A stretch of 64,000 bases of DNA from Nitrospirota bacterium (GCA_021784575.1 JAJYHX010000004.1:1-64000), one strand, 5' to 3'; shown: positions 8,838 through 18,871, counted from the stretch's first letter. Made by a program: numbers and translations. Notes: a model not told the origin generated them from the sequence alone.

Positions 8838-10250
8838 TCAAATCTTGAATAATTTGATGCCGGCCCTGGCCTTGCTCTTCAGTTCCGAGAACGACTTTAA
8901 GCCCTTGATGCCCTTCCAGATATACCCGGGCCGGAGGTAGAAGTCCTTGTATCCCCTGTGCAGGAGTTCCACAAGTTCCTCCCTGTCAAGGTATTCATCC
9001 CATACCTTCGGGGTAAAACCGGCCTTCGGGGTCTTGGCGAATTCCCGCCAGTAGTCGTCTTTCAGGACACCCCTTTCAAACCCCATGCGGTAGAGGTCCG
9101 TCTCCGGAAAGGGCGTGGTAATGGCCAGGTGCAGGTAATCTGGGGACAACTCCCCCGCCAGACGCAGGCTTTCTTCCATCTGCGCCCTCGTCTCGCCCGG
9201 GGAGCCTATCATAAAATACGCCAGGATGGATATTCCGGCGTCTTTTGTTTCCCTGAATGCCCGGCGCACCTGTTCTATGGTTATCCCCTTCCTCAAAGTC
9301 TTTATCACTTCAGGGCTTCCCGCCTCAACGCCGTAATGGATCCGCTCGCAGCCGGCGTCCTTCATGGCCTTTAACATCTCCGGGGTTATGGTATCCACCC
9401 TCGCCCGGACGTCCCAGCCAACCTTCAAGCCGCGTTCCGTTATCTCCCGGCATATCTCTGAGACACGCTCCTTTTTTACGGTAAACGTGTCGTCGTATAT
9501 CAGAAACTCCCTAATCCCCAGGCCGACGCACTGCTCCATTTCATCCACGACATTCACGGCCGGGCGCGGGCGGAAGCGCTTGCCAAGGTGCGGCCTGTCG
9601 CAAAAAAGACACCTGAAGGGGCAGCCGCGGCTGGTTATCATAGTGGTCACGGGCTGCGTTTTTGCGATGAGCGAGTAATATTTTCTGTAGGGCGTTAGGT
9701 CCCTCGCGGGGAAGGGGAGCGAGCCTAAATCTTCGATAAGCGGCGGGTTGCCGGTATTTATAATCTCACCGTTATGCTTAAACACCAGGCCCCTTGTTTT
9801 CCTCAGCGCGGCGGGGTTGTGCAGGTTGTTAACAAGCGCGGAGAAGACCTCCTCGCCCTCCCCCAGCGCCAGGAAATCCACGCCCGGCAGGTTTATGGTT
9901 TCCTCCGGGTAGATATACGGGTGCGGCCCGCCCATTACGACCTTTATCTCTTTGTCTATCTCCTTTACAAGCCTTGCCGTCTCGCAGGCGTCAACGAGCG
10001 TAAAGGTCGTGGCCGTAATCCCTACCACATCCGGCTTTTCAAGCGCAATGCGGCTTTTTAGCTCAGGATAACCCAGTTCCTCGACGACGGCGTCTATTAC
10101 CTTTATCTCGTGCGGGGTGTTCTCGCGGGCATAGGCCGCGACATAAAGTATGCCGAGCGGCGGGTTATACCCGCGTTCCTCGTCCACGACGGACGGTATA
10201 TTGTTGGTTATAAGGTTTAGCTGCGGCGGGTTTACGAGGAGGACTTTCAT
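8838..10250 (-). CDS. B12-binding domain radical SAM protein
   Basis: 470 residues: an N-terminal cobalamin-binding-type domain (starts LLVNPPQ; GGPHPYIYPEE near residue 107) and a radical SAM domain with SRGCPFRCLFC (CxxxCxxC), then GVEAGSPEV and MIGSPGET. The architecture is that of the BchE / hopanoid-modifying / magnesium-protoporphyrin cyclase-like group, but nothing in the context points to bacteriochlorophyll or hopanoids. It lies 15 bp downstream of a membrane GT-C gene and ends a long co-directional gene run. The second such protein in the window (1773-3233) is only distantly similar. Probable role: methylation or rearrangement of a lipid or glycan; the substrate is unknown. Confidence 0.8.
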   Translation of the reverse strand: MKVLLVNPPQLNLITNNIPSVVDEERGYNPPLGILYVAAYARENTPHEIKVIDAVVEELGYPELKSRIALEKPDVVGITATTFTLVDACETARLVKEIDKEIKVVMGGPHPYIYPEETINLPGVDFLALGEGEEVFSALVNNLHNPAALRKTRGLVFKHNGEIINTGNPPLIEDLGSLPFPARDLTPYRKYYSLIAKTQPVTTMITSRGCPFRCLFCDRPHLGKRFRPRPAVNVVDEMEQCVGLGIREFLIYDDTFTVKKERVSEICREITERGLKVGWDVRARVDTITPEMLKAMKDAGCERIHYGVEAGSPEVIKTLRKGITIEQVRRAFRETKDAGISILAYFMIGSPGETRAQMEESLRLAGELSPDYLHLAITTPFPETDLYRMGFERGVLKDDYWREFAKTPKAGFTPKVWDEYLDREELVELLHRGYKDFYLRPGYIWKGIKGLKSFSELKSKARAGIKLFKI

Positions 10251-10265
10251 TATGCCTGAAGTTTC

Positions 10266-11786
10266 TTAATCATAATTCTTCAACACCGAAAGATGCCTTT
10301 TCCCTTCGTCCCAACTTACCAAAATTGCATTCATATTTAAAGCCTTTGCTGTCTTAGCATCGGCGAGAATTTCGGCGGCCTTGGATTCTCCTGGTCCTTG
10401 ACTGCTCCATATAAATTCAAGGCGATTACTTTTTTTTGTAACTGCTATAGGCCATACATGTTTGCCAGGCTTGGATAATAATTGACCAATACTATTGAAT
10501 CCCCAATAAGAAAAACGCGCTCCTTTATAAAATTTCGGTGGATCGATAATAAAAACCGCTTCGTCCCTACGTGCGTGGACAGCAATATCGTTCAAGTCAT
10601 TATAGACGGTCCTCATCCTTACGGATGCTCCCACCCATGCTTTGTTGTTGTTGTATAACATAAAGCCGTAGAGACTAAAAATTATCACCGTTAAAAAAAT
10701 AACCCTTGGCGAATATACCGAGGCGCCATTTACCGCACCCATCAACAGCCAGGACACAAGAATGCAAAAACCCCCGGATGCCAGATACAAGTATCTGGAA
10801 TTCCACATATCTTTCCCAATTTCAAGTATGCCAATATATGGCAAGCACGTAACCAACATCAAAAATAGAGAAAATAGCAGTATCCTATAATTTTCCCATA
10901 TTTCATTTCGCCGGATAACCAGCAATAGTACTAAGGCGGCGGACGAAAACCAGAAAATATACAAGGAACCGCTTGTGAAGATTTTTCTGTCGACGGGATA
11001 TATAAAATTAACCGGGTTTCTGATAAACAGCGTTTTTAAAAAATCTGTTTTGTTGGTATGTAAAATAATACCGTGATCTCCTAATCCGCCAAACATAATA
11101 AACCGGAACATGAAATAAAATACCAATAAGATAAAGAACGGCAAGTGGGTCTTTATCCTAGTTTTTAAACCCGTATTCTTTCCCCATAGGAAATCATAAA
11201 AAAGAAGAACCACCGGCAAGACAACGCTCGCTTCAAAGGAAGCGATGGCCAGTATTATGAACAGTACAGTTGCGCCGTAATAAACGGCTTTCCCCTTCTT
11301 CAGATAACCTTCAAAGGTTATAAGACCTGCAAGGAAAAAAAAGGTGCTGAGCAGGATATTGTTGGCGCACAACCAGGAGGCCGGCTCGGCATGTAAAGGA
11401 CTAAGCGCGAACAGCAAGCCCGCAAAAAAGCTCATTTGCTTATTCCCGGTGATATTTAAAACCACCCAAAAAAGGAGAATCGCATTAAGGCAGTTAAGCA
11501 ATACGTTTACCAGATGCGAGAGCGCGGGCCGCATACCAAAAATAAGATACTGGATTTTCCATAAAACTTCCGCGAGGGGGTGATAGCGGACAAGATCGTT
11601 TTTCGGAACATAATTTTGAACGAAACCGGCCAACAACGGTAGATGAATACTCCTTAAAAGAAAATTAAAATCCTCGCCTAAATAAAACCCTTTGGCAATC
11701 ACCTCCCAATACGGAATAATCCCAAGGGTTATTATTACGATAACATAAAAAATTATACGCCCATCTCTCTCTTTTACCTTATCCAC
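10266..11786 (-). CDS. TMTC-like GT-C membrane protein
   Basis: 506 residues with about ten membrane helices. The motifs RYHPLAEVLW and FALSPLHAEPASWLCANN resemble the HP and HxE...R/N signatures of TMTC-type O-mannosyltransferases, but no TPR repeats follow. The track begins at 11975, entirely inside the upstream GT2 gene with a non-membrane, arginine-rich extension. I choose the GTG at 11786, which overlaps the GT2 stop by 13 bp and starts VDKVKERDG just before the first helix. The C-terminal about 90 residues are soluble. The gene is more A+T-rich than its neighbours. It could transfer a sugar from a polyprenyl-phosphate donor made by the adjacent GT2 (inference). Confidence 0.65.
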   Translation of the reverse strand: MDKVKERDGRIIFYVIVIITLGIIPYWEVIAKGFYLGEDFNFLLRSIHLPLLAGFVQNYVPKNDLVRYHPLAEVLWKIQYLIFGMRPALSHLVNVLLNCLNAILLFWVVLNITGNKQMSFFAGLLFALSPLHAEPASWLCANNILLSTFFFLAGLITFEGYLKKGKAVYYGATVLFIILAIASFEASVVLPVVLLFYDFLWGKNTGLKTRIKTHLPFFILLVFYFMFRFIMFGGLGDHGIILHTNKTDFLKTLFIRNPVNFIYPVDRKIFTSGSLYIFWFSSAALVLLLVIRRNEIWENYRILLFSLFLMLVTCLPYIGILEIGKDMWNSRYLYLASGGFCILVSWLLMGAVNGASVYSPRVIFLTVIIFSLYGFMLYNNNKAWVGASVRMRTVYNDLNDIAVHARRDEAVFIIDPPKFYKGARFSYWGFNSIGQLLSKPGKHVWPIAVTKKSNRLEFIWSSQGPGESKAAEILADAKTAKALNMNAILVSWDEGKRHLSVLKNYD

Positions 11787-12637
11787 CGGTCTCTCCTGAC
11801 CATGACATCCGTGATTAGACCGATGAAGCCTATCTGGAACCCGAGCAGGACGGCAAGCAGTCCCGCCTCCGTGACCCTGTGAAAGCGGACAAGCGTTACT
11901 ATGACATGGTATATCCCTACTGCAAGAAAAAGGAGACTTGTAGGCAGGAAGACCTTCAGGGGATTGAAATAGCATATCACCCGGATTATGAGCAGGAAGA
12001 AGTTCGAAAAGTCCTTTATCGGCCTTATCTTGGACTTGCCCCTCGCGCGGACGAGGTAGTTTATGGGTATGTATTTTACGTTATATCCGTCGGAGAGCAG
12101 GGCGAGCGTTATGGTGGTGGTGAATGAAAAGCCGGATGGCAGAAGGTGAAAATATTTTATAGCCAGTTCTTTTCTAAACGCCCGGAGGCCGGAGTTAAGG
12201 TCGGGTATCTTCGTCTCGGAAAGATAATCCGCAAGCTTCTTTAAGATAAATTTCGCCGGGCGGCGAAAAAGCGGGATATTCACGTCCCTGCCGGTCCTTG
12301 CGCCGACGACCATGTCGTAGCCTTCATCCATGCCGGATAGAAGCTCCGGTATCATCTCCGGCGGATACGTCCCGTCCGCGTCCATTATGACGATGACATC
12401 GCCCTTGGCGCTTCTTATGCCGGTCTTGAGAGACGCCCCATATCCCTTGTTCTCCGGGTGCGTGAGGATTAGCGCACTCTGGCCCACGAGCTTCGCGGCG
12501 GTGCCGTCGGATGAACCGTCGTCCACAACGATTATCTCGTATTCAGAGCCGGATTTGGCAAGTGTTTCGTGTATCTTGCCTACGACGTCCCTTATAGACC
12601 CGGCCTCGTTGTATGCCGGTATGATTATGCTTACCAT
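11774..12637 (-). CDS. Family 2 glycosyltransferase with C-terminal membrane segments
   Basis: 287 residues of the GtrB/DPM1-like type. The catalytic domain shows SIIIPAYNEAGSI, VVDDGSSDGT and the metal-binding MDADGTYPPEM. Two hydrophobic segments at about 218-240 and 248-270 anchor it to the membrane. Such proteins make polyprenyl-phosphate sugars that GT-C enzymes then use, and the next gene downstream is a GT-C enzyme overlapping by 13 bp, so the pair probably works together. It is separated by 20 bp from the DUF2062 gene upstream. Confidence 0.85.
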   Translation of the reverse strand: MVSIIIPAYNEAGSIRDVVGKIHETLAKSGSEYEIIVVDDGSSDGTAAKLVGQSALILTHPENKGYGASLKTGIRSAKGDVIVIMDADGTYPPEMIPELLSGMDEGYDMVVGARTGRDVNIPLFRRPAKFILKKLADYLSETKIPDLNSGLRAFRKELAIKYFHLLPSGFSFTTTITLALLSDGYNVKYIPINYLVRARGKSKIRPIKDFSNFFLLIIRVICYFNPLKVFLPTSLLFLAVGIYHVIVTLVRFHRVTEAGLLAVLLGFQIGFIGLITDVMVRRDRWIR

Positions 12638-12657
12638 TTAAGAGCTTCCCGCTTGTA

Positions 12658-13206
12658 TTAATCTATTTTTAACCCCGCCCGGCTATGCGGCTTATCCGGC
12701 GCTGCCAGGCCTTCTTTTCTTTTTCTGTAATATTTTATACCGAAATATGCCGCGAAATAAGATATTACAGAGGCCACAACCCCCGCGGCAGTTGTCCCGA
12801 ATCCGAATGCATACGCATAGGGTTTGAACTCCCTGATAAAGCCCCTCCAGAAGGCTATTTCCCAGACCTCGTGCCTGGCTGTCCGGCCCAGGAACTGCGC
12901 CGTGATATGGCTGTAGTTCATCGGTGGAATATCGAAACCCATATTTCGCATGGCCGATACCGTAAGCCATGTCGGCACAATATAAACGAAGGCTATCGTC
13001 CAGGGGTTGTTCACGAACGTCCCGGTAAGGGCTACAACCTTGTTCAGCCGGAATAGCCACGCCAGAGTCAGGATTATTATCCAATGGATGCCGAGAAACG
13101 GCGAGAACGCAACAAACACGCCCACGGCGAACGACCTTGCAAGGTCGTGCGGCGTCTCATCCAGGTGCAGAATATGTCTTATGCCTTCTTTAAATTTCCC
13201 GGTCAT
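12658..13206 (-). CDS. DUF2062 membrane protein
   Basis: 182 residues matching the DUF2062 family: HDLARSFAVGVFVAFSPFLG near the N-terminus and GTFVNNPWT after it, with three to four membrane segments and a basic C-terminal tail. The molecular function of DUF2062 is not established. In many genomes the domain is found beside or fused to GT2 glycosyltransferases, and here a GT2 gene follows by 20 bp. The start ATG overlaps the thiL stop (ATGA), which supports the chosen start and translational coupling. Confidence 0.8.
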   Translation of the reverse strand: MTGKFKEGIRHILHLDETPHDLARSFAVGVFVAFSPFLGIHWIIILTLAWLFRLNKVVALTGTFVNNPWTIAFVYIVPTWLTVSAMRNMGFDIPPMNYSHITAQFLGRTARHEVWEIAFWRGFIREFKPYAYAFGFGTTAAGVVASVISYFAAYFGIKYYRKRKEGLAAPDKPHSRAGLKID

Positions 13207-14450
13207 TCGAAATGCTTGTAACCCTTTGCCTTAAGCGTTCTTCTTTTCCCCCCGGCTGATTCTATGTATGCCGAACCCGTCTCTAGCACCTCTCCGATCT
13301 TCGTGAATGTGACTTTGGCCCTTCTCCCAAGCGCAGCCATCAGGCGTTCTGTCGGTTGCCGTCCGCGCGTCGAAACTCCCTGCGCGCCGCGCCCTGCCCG
13401 TCCGACCGCCCGGCTTGCCTCCCCCCGACCCCTTGCCGTGAACAGAAGCTCGTAGTCCTCACCCCCGGAAAGCGCAATATCGAGCGCCCGTTCCCTGCCA
13501 GCATACGCCATGAGCTCCTCGGAAAGCGGCAATCTGTCTTCGTATATGACCGCCCCGGCGCCGGAAGCCTTCAGGATATGCAGCAGGTCGGAGGATATCC
13601 CGTCGCTTATGTCTATCATCGCGGTGGCGATTCCGGCCTTTCCGAGGAGCCTCCCGGCCTTGATGCGCGCCTGCGGCCTCAAGTGCCGGGAAAGGAGGTA
13701 TTGTCCGGCGCCCGCGTGACGGGGGCCAAGCGACTTCATTTCAACCTTCTCCCGGCGCTTCGCTCCACCCTCCCCCGCAGCCGGCCGGCCGGCCGCGGGC
13801 GGGGAGGACAAACACATACCCGCCTTCAGAATTTCCAATCCCGCCGCGCTGTCTCCAAGCGTCCCGGTAACCCATATCCCGTCCCCGGGCCTGGCATTCG
13901 ACCTCATCACGGCTCGGCCATGTTCCACACGGCCCGTTATGGAGATATTTATGAATATCGGCCCCGGAGTATTGGACGTATCTCCGCCCGCGAGCCTTAT
14001 ACCGGACTCCCGCCCGGCCTCATCCATACCCGAATACAACGCCCTGAGCTTCCGGAAGTCCATGCCTCCCGGCGCGGCTATTGAGACGAGGTAAAAAAGC
14101 GGCTCCCCGCCCATCGCGGCTATGTCGCTTAAGTTTGCCTGGAGGGCCTTGTATCCCAGGTCTTTGAGCCCGGTATAAGAAAGGTCGAAATGTATGCCTT
14201 CAACCAGCAAATCGGCGGAGGCAAGCAAATCGTATGGAGTTCCCGCACTCCCTTTTTTGCCGCCTCCCGCCTCTCCAGCACCCTTGCCGCCGCCCCATCT
14301 GAAGACCGCGGCATCGTCTCCTATGCCCGCCAGGAGCCTGAATCCCGGACGGCTCCTGCGTCCTTTTTCATCCGGAGCCCGGCCTCCGAAGGCGTCAGCT
14401 ATTTTATCGATAGCCCCAAACTCGCCGAGAGTCCGTAAAGTTGGGGTCAT
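13203..14450 (-). CDS. thiL: Thiamine-monophosphate kinase with extra loops
   Basis: ThiL phosphorylates thiamine monophosphate to thiamine diphosphate with ATP in the cytoplasm. Core motifs are present: [10 protein letters not shown] at the N-terminus, [19 protein letters not shown], the GGDTS loop, [12 protein letters not shown] and [11 protein letters not shown]. The protein is 415 residues, longer than the usual 310-340, because of at least three Gly/Ala/Arg-rich insertions (around residues 53-66, 215-250 and 345-370). The catalytic motifs are untouched, so the enzyme is probably active. Overlaps of 4 bp with lon upstream and with the DUF2062 gene downstream place it inside an operon. Confidence 0.88.
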   Translation of the reverse strand: MTPTLRTLGEFGAIDKIADAFGGRAPDEKGRRSRPGFRLLAGIGDDAAVFRWGGGKGAGEAGGGKKGSAGTPYDLLASADLLVEGIHFDLSYTGLKDLGYKALQANLSDIAAMGGEPLFYLVSIAAPGGMDFRKLRALYSGMDEAGRESGIRLAGGDTSNTPGPIFINISITGRVEHGRAVMRSNARPGDGIWVTGTLGDSAAGLEILKAGMCLSSPPAAGRPAAGEGGAKRREKVEMKSLGPRHAGAGQYLLSRHLRPQARIKAGRLLGKAGIATAMIDISDGISSDLLHILKASGAGAVIYEDRLPLSEELMAYAGRERALDIALSGGEDYELLFTARGRGEASRAVGRAGRGAQGVSTRGRQPTERLMAALGRRAKVTFTKIGEVLETGSAYIESAGGKRRTLKAKGYKHFE

Positions 14451-16804
14451 TTCAGAAGTGCTATTTCGAGCACCTCGTCCATGTGCTCGACGAATTTTAT
14501 CTCAAGGCTTTTACGGACGAGTTTCGGGATGTCTTCTATGTCCTTGGCGTTTCTTTTCGGGACTATCACCGTTTTTATGCCCGCGCGCCTCGCGGCGAGG
14601 GTTTTCTCCTTAAGGCCGCCGATGGGTAGAACCCTGCCCCGCAGCGTAATCTCGCCGGTCATGGCGACATCCTTGCTTATCGGCCTGCCGGTAAGAGCGG
14701 AGGTAAGCGCGGTTCCCATCGTTACGCCCGCGGACGGCCCGTCTTTCGGTATGGCCCCAGCCGGGACGTGGATATGAAGGTCGGTCTTGCCGAAGACGTC
14801 TTCCTTTATGCCGAGGGAAGGAGCCTTGGAGCGGACATAGGAGAGCGCGGCCTGCGCGGACTCCTTCATAACCTCTCCCAGGTGGCCGGTCAGGGTAAGG
14901 CTGCCCTTGCCTTTCATCGTCGTGGCCTCTATGAAGAGTATATCCCCGCCCGTCTCCGTCCAGGCAAGCCCCGTCGCCACACCAACCTCGTCCTTTTCCC
15001 GCTCTTCCTCCGGCAGGAACCGTGGCGTGCCGACATACTTGTGCAGTTCCTTGGGCGTAATGTGTATCGGGCCTTTTTTGCCCTCTGCAATCTTCCTGGC
15101 CACCTTCCTGCATATGTTTGCGACCTCGCGCTCAAGGTTCCTTAAGCCGGATTCCCTTGTATACTGGGATATGAGCTGGGTTAGGGCCTGGTCGGAGATT
15201 ATGATGTCTTTCTCCGTCACACCGTTCTCCTTGAGCTGACGCGGTATCAGATATTTCAGCGCGATTCCCTTTTTTTCCTCTTCCGTGTAGCCCGCGAGGT
15301 GTATGGTCTCCATCCTGTCCTTCAGGGCCGGGATTATGGGATCGGCCAGGTTCGCGGTGGTGATGAACATGACGTTGCTCAGGTCGAACGGCACAGCGAG
15401 GTAGTGGTCTACAAAAGCAAAGTTCTGCTCCGGGTCGAGGACTTCGAGCAGGGCAGCGGACGGGTCTCCCCGGAAGTCCGCTCCGACCTTGTCCACCTCG
15501 TCGAGCATGAAGACGGGGTTATTCGTGTTGCACTGCCTAATACCCTGAATAATCCTGCCCGGAAGCGCCCCGACGTAAGTCCTTCTGTGCCCGCGTATCT
15601 CGGCTTCGTCACGGATCCCGCCCAGGGACATCCTGAAGAACTCGCGCCCAAGCGCCCTGGCGATGGATTTCCCAAGGGACGTCTTGCCCACGCCCGGCGG
15701 CCCGACGAAGCAGAGTATGGGGCCTTTCAGCTTCTCTTTTAGCTTCCTGACGGAGAGGTATTCGAGTATCCTGTCTTTTACCTTCTCCAGGTCGTAGTGG
15801 TCCTCGTCGAGTATTTTCTTCGCGGCGGCAATGTCTAAGTTGTCCTGCGTGCTCCTTGCCCAGGGAAGTTCGGCCAGCGTCTCTATGTAGGAGCGTATGA
15901 CGGCGGACTCGGCGGCGTCCGGGTGCATCCTCTCGAGGCGCTTGAGCTGCTTCTCCGCCTCGGCCATGACCTTCTCCGGCATCTTCGCTTCTTCCACCTT
16001 TTTTCTAAGGTCATTAAGTTCCTCGGTGCGCTCGTCCGTGTCGCCAAGCTCCTTCTGGATGGCCTTCAGCTGTTCCCGGAGGAAATACTCTCTCTGGCTC
16101 TTGTCTATCTCGCCCCTGGCCGACGCCTGTATCTTCTGCTGCATCGTCAGGACTTCGAGCTCCTTCGAGATTATCTCGTTTACTTTTGTCAGCCGCTCCC
16201 TGGAGTCCGTAATCTCAAGGACTTCCTGGGCTGTCTCGACCTTAAGACCGAGGTTCGAGGCGACAAGGTCTGCAAGCTTGCCGGGGTCATCGATGTTTTC
16301 CACTATGACCATGATGTCCGGCAGGAGCATCTTGCCAAGAGAGATCATCTTCTCAAGCTGCTCCTTGACGTTTCGCATCAGGGCCTCAACCTCAAGCGTC
16401 AGCTTCTGCTCCTTCGGCTCCACGACCTTCTCGATGTTAACAAGGAAATAAGGTTCGGTCTGAACGTATGTGTTGATTTTAGCCTTGGACATGCCCTGGA
16501 CGAGTATCTTAACCCGCCCGTCCGGGAGCTTCAGCATGCGCATTATCATTCCTACCGTGCCGACATCATAGAGGTCTTTAGGCTCCGGGTTTTCGGTGTT
16601 CAGGTCCCTCTGCGCCACAAGCAGGATGAGCCTGTTGCCGGACAGGGCGTCGTCGATAGCCTTTATGGACATGTCCCTGCCGACAAAGAGCGGGAGTATC
16701 ATGTACGGGAAGATAACGATGTCCCGTATGGGCAGAAGGGGAAGCCTGTCCGGTATCTCTACCTGCTGCTGTTCTTCCTGGAGTTGTTCGCTTTGTTCGG
16801 CCAC
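14447..16804 (-). CDS. lon: ATP-dependent Lon protease
   Basis: 785 residues, normal for bacterial LonA. It has the N-terminal substrate-binding domain ([13 protein letters not shown]), a long coiled-coil region (about 190-300), an AAA+ domain with Walker [11 protein letters not shown] and Walker [10 protein letters not shown], and a C-terminal peptidase domain with the Ser-Lys dyad (KDGPSAG, Ser about 691; GGLKEK, Lys about 734). It degrades misfolded and regulatory proteins in the cytoplasm. The stop overlaps the thiL start by 4 bp. The small heat-shock protein gene lies 24 bp upstream, a sensible stress-response pairing. Confidence 0.97.
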   Translation of the reverse strand: MAEQSEQLQEEQQQVEIPDRLPLLPIRDIVIFPYMILPLFVGRDMSIKAIDDALSGNRLILLVAQRDLNTENPEPKDLYDVGTVGMIMRMLKLPDGRVKILVQGMSKAKINTYVQTEPYFLVNIEKVVEPKEQKLTLEVEALMRNVKEQLEKMISLGKMLLPDIMVIVENIDDPGKLADLVASNLGLKVETAQEVLEITDSRERLTKVNEIISKELEVLTMQQKIQASARGEIDKSQREYFLREQLKAIQKELGDTDERTEELNDLRKKVEEAKMPEKVMAEAEKQLKRLERMHPDAAESAVIRSYIETLAELPWARSTQDNLDIAAAKKILDEDHYDLEKVKDRILEYLSVRKLKEKLKGPILCFVGPPGVGKTSLGKSIARALGREFFRMSLGGIRDEAEIRGHRRTYVGALPGRIIQGIRQCNTNNPVFMLDEVDKVGADFRGDPSAALLEVLDPEQNFAFVDHYLAVPFDLSNVMFITTANLADPIIPALKDRMETIHLAGYTEEEKKGIALKYLIPRQLKENGVTEKDIIISDQALTQLISQYTRESGLRNLEREVANICRKVARKIAEGKKGPIHITPKELHKYVGTPRFLPEEEREKDEVGVATGLAWTETGGDILFIEATTMKGKGSLTLTGHLGEVMKESAQAALSYVRSKAPSLGIKEDVFGKTDLHIHVPAGAIPKDGPSAGVTMGTALTSALTGRPISKDVAMTGEITLRGRVLPIGGLKEKTLAARRAGIKTVIVPKRNAKDIEDIPKLVRKSLEIKFVEHMDEVLEIALLK

Positions 16805-16828
16805 TATGCTCTGGTCTCCTTTTTGTTT

Positions 16829-17272
16829 TTATTTCCGCTCGATTTTAATCCTTATCGGTTCTCCGCGCTTTTCCTTGACTTTCGGGAATGTTACGGTCAA
16901 AACACCCTTTTGATAGACGGCTTTTCCCTCCTTCGGGTTTATCGGGACGGCAATCCTGATTATCCTCCGAAACGGCTCGAATGACCGCTCCATGCAGAGG
17001 TAGTTCACTCTTTCGCTTTCGCAAAGCCTCTCGCGCTTAATCCCTTCGACGGTCAGGAAACCGTGGAATATGCAAATGCCTATCAGGGACGGGTCTATGC
17101 CGGGCAGGTCGACTTCCACGACCACGCCTTCCTTTGTTTCATAGAGGTCGAGAAGCGGCCCGGATGTCTCGCCGATGCCGGAGCTTTTCTCGTCCTCTTC
17201 TATAAGCCTCAGGAGATTTTTAAATTCCTCCCCTATAACGCTGGATGGAAAACCGGCTTTCTTTACCGCCAT
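16829..17272 (-). CDS. Hsp20 / alpha-crystallin small heat-shock protein
   Basis: 147 residues. The alpha-crystallin domain spans about 43-135 (LLDLYETKEGVVVEVDLPGI to KGVLTVTFPKV), followed by a C-terminal IRI (IxI-type) motif that docks neighbouring subunits in the oligomer. The N-terminal arm is short. It acts as an ATP-independent holdase for unfolding proteins. It sits between galU (24 bp upstream) and lon (24 bp downstream) on the same strand, so it is probably co-transcribed with both. No CIRCE element was seen. Confidence 0.93.
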   Translation of the reverse strand: MAVKKAGFPSSVIGEEFKNLLRLIEEDEKSSGIGETSGPLLDLYETKEGVVVEVDLPGIDPSLIGICIFHGFLTVEGIKRERLCESERVNYLCMERSFEPFRRIIRIAVPINPKEGKAVYQKGVLTVTFPKVKEKRGEPIRIKIERK

Positions 17273-17295
17273 TTAAACCTCCCGCACACAATCTA

Positions 17296-18177
17296 CTACA
17301 GGTTCAGTCCCTTTATATATTTTCTGAACTCGACGCCCAGGCTCTGGTCCTTGAGGGCATATTCCACCGTCGCCTTCAAAAACCCCAGCTTGTCCCCGGC
17401 ATCGTAGCGCGTTCCCCTGAACCTGCATGCATAGACGGGCCGCTCCTTGATCAACCCCTGGAGCCCGTCCGTAAGCTGTATCTCTCCGCCCTTGCCGGGC
17501 TTTGTCTCCTTTAAATGGCCGAAGATATCGGGCGTCAGCACGTACCGGCCTATTATGGCAAAATTCGACGGCGCTTTTCCCACGGAAGGCTTCTCAACCA
17601 TCTCCCGGACCTGATATACCCCGCGCTCCACTTCTATGGCATCTATTATGCCATAACTCGATACGGCTTCTTTCGGCACTTCGCATATCGCCACCACCGG
17701 AGAGCGGTATTTCTCGTAGACGTCCACGAGTTGTTTCGTGGCGGGCGTTTTTGCGTCTATTATGTCGTCTGAGAGTATAACTGCGAAGGGCTCGCCGTCG
17801 ATGGAAGGCTCCGAGCACAGCACCGCGTGGCCAAGCCCCAGAGCCTTTTTCTGGCGGATATAGGAGAAATTCACCATGTTCGATATCCTCTCCACCTCCG
17901 CCAGGAGCTTCAGTTTGTTCTTTTCCCTGAGCTCGTATTCAAGCTCGAAGGATATGTCGAAATGGTCTTCGATGGCCCGCTTTCCTCTGCCGGTGATGAT
18001 GATTACCTCATCCATCCCGGAGGCAACGGCCTCCTCCACGCCATATTGTATAAGCGGCTTGTCAACGAGGGGGAGCATCTCCTTCGGCGAGGCCTTGGTG
18101 GCCGGAAGGAACCGGGTGCCCAGGCCCGCGGCGGGGAAAACGGCCTTCCTTATCCTGCTCTTATTCTTCTCCCTCAA
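17296..18177 (-). CDS. galU: UTP-glucose-1-phosphate uridylyltransferase
   Basis: 293 residues, full length. It shows the nucleotidyltransferase signature FPAAGLGTRFLPATKASPKE, then DKPLIQYGVEEA, LGLGHAVLCSEP and the GTRYDAGDKLGFLKA C-terminal motif typical of GalU. It makes UDP-glucose for glycan and envelope synthesis in the cytoplasm. The start codon is TTG, nine nucleotides after GGAGGG. A sigma-70-like promoter lies 55-83 bp upstream. It heads a run of same-strand genes (hsp20, lon, thiL). Confidence 0.95.
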   Translation of the reverse strand: MREKNKSRIRKAVFPAAGLGTRFLPATKASPKEMLPLVDKPLIQYGVEEAVASGMDEVIIITGRGKRAIEDHFDISFELEYELREKNKLKLLAEVERISNMVNFSYIRQKKALGLGHAVLCSEPSIDGEPFAVILSDDIIDAKTPATKQLVDVYEKYRSPVVAICEVPKEAVSSYGIIDAIEVERGVYQVREMVEKPSVGKAPSNFAIIGRYVLTPDIFGHLKETKPGKGGEIQLTDGLQGLIKERPVYACRFRGTRYDAGDKLGFLKATVEYALKDQSLGVEFRKYIKGLNL

Positions 18178-18231
18178 GAGGCTTTACCCTCCACAATCCG
18201 CCAAGGCCATTTCAGAGCACTGTAACGCTTA

Positions 18232-18260
18232 AGTTTAAATAAAACAAGAGTAAAAGTCAA
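18232..18260 (-). promoter_or_regulatory. Sigma-70-like promoter upstream of galU
   Basis: Minus strand TTGACT (18260-18255), 17-nt spacer, TAAACT (18237-18232), in an A+T-rich gap between coaE and galU. Confidence 0.45.
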
Positions 18261-18274
18261 ACTTATTCAGTATA

Positions 18275-18871
18275 TTACTCCGCCAGTTTCTGGTATATCT
18301 CCCTCGCCTGGCGGATTGCGAGCGATACGTCGCCATCATTGTCGATAATCCACGAGGCGTATTTTTTCTTCTCGTCCAGAGGCATCTGCGCCTCCACTCT
18401 CAACACCGCTTCTTCAGGCTTCAGCCGGCAGTTCTTAATCAATCTGTCCACCTGCGTCTCTTTCCTGCACCACACCACAATCAGGCCGTCCATCCTGCGC
18501 CATACGCCCGATTCTATCAGGAGCGCGGCGTCGAATATTACAAGCGCGTCCGGTTCACTCTTCGTTATCTCATCCATAATTTCGGCCTCGCGGCGAAACA
18601 CTTCCGGATGCACCACGCCTTCCAGCCTGACTCGCTTCTCGGGGTTACGGAACACAATATCCCCCAAAGCCTTCCTGTCGATACGGCCGTCGGAGGAAAG
18701 TATTCTCCTCCCGAAGAGTTTCACGGTCGCCCGGTATGTCTCCGTCCCCGGCATAAGCGCCTCGCGCGCCAGCAAATCGGCGTCTATTATTCTCGCGCCC
18801 ATCTCGCCAAGTGCGCGGCTTATCGTGCTTTTTCCGGAGGCTATGCCCCCGGTGAGGCCGATTTTCTTCAT
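18275..18871 (-). CDS. coaE: Dephospho-CoA kinase
   Basis: Catalyses the last step of coenzyme A synthesis, phosphorylating dephospho-CoA at the 3' ribose hydroxyl. The P-loop GLTGGIASGKST is at the very N-terminus, followed by IDADLLAREA and the lid region. I start at the ATG at 18871 (MKKIGLTGG, 198 residues, normal size) rather than 18901, because a purine-rich GAGGGGCGGGGA lies just upstream and the family begins right at the P-loop strand. It is the first gene of the minus-strand run; 19010 diverges from it. Confidence 0.93.
   Translation of the reverse strand: MKKIGLTGGIASGKSTISRALGEMGARIIDADLLAREALMPGTETYRATVKLFGRRILSSDGRIDRKALGDIVFRNPEKRVRLEGVVHPEVFRREAEIMDEITKSEPDALVIFDAALLIESGVWRRMDGLIVVWCRKETQVDRLIKNCRLKPEEAVLRVEAQMPLDEKKKYASWIIDNDGDVSLAIRQAREIYQKLAE

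Noticed and set aside
15923-16984. 353-residue plus-strand ORF opposite lon
   Set aside because: Antisense open frame in a G+C-rich gene with no family features; lon is certain.
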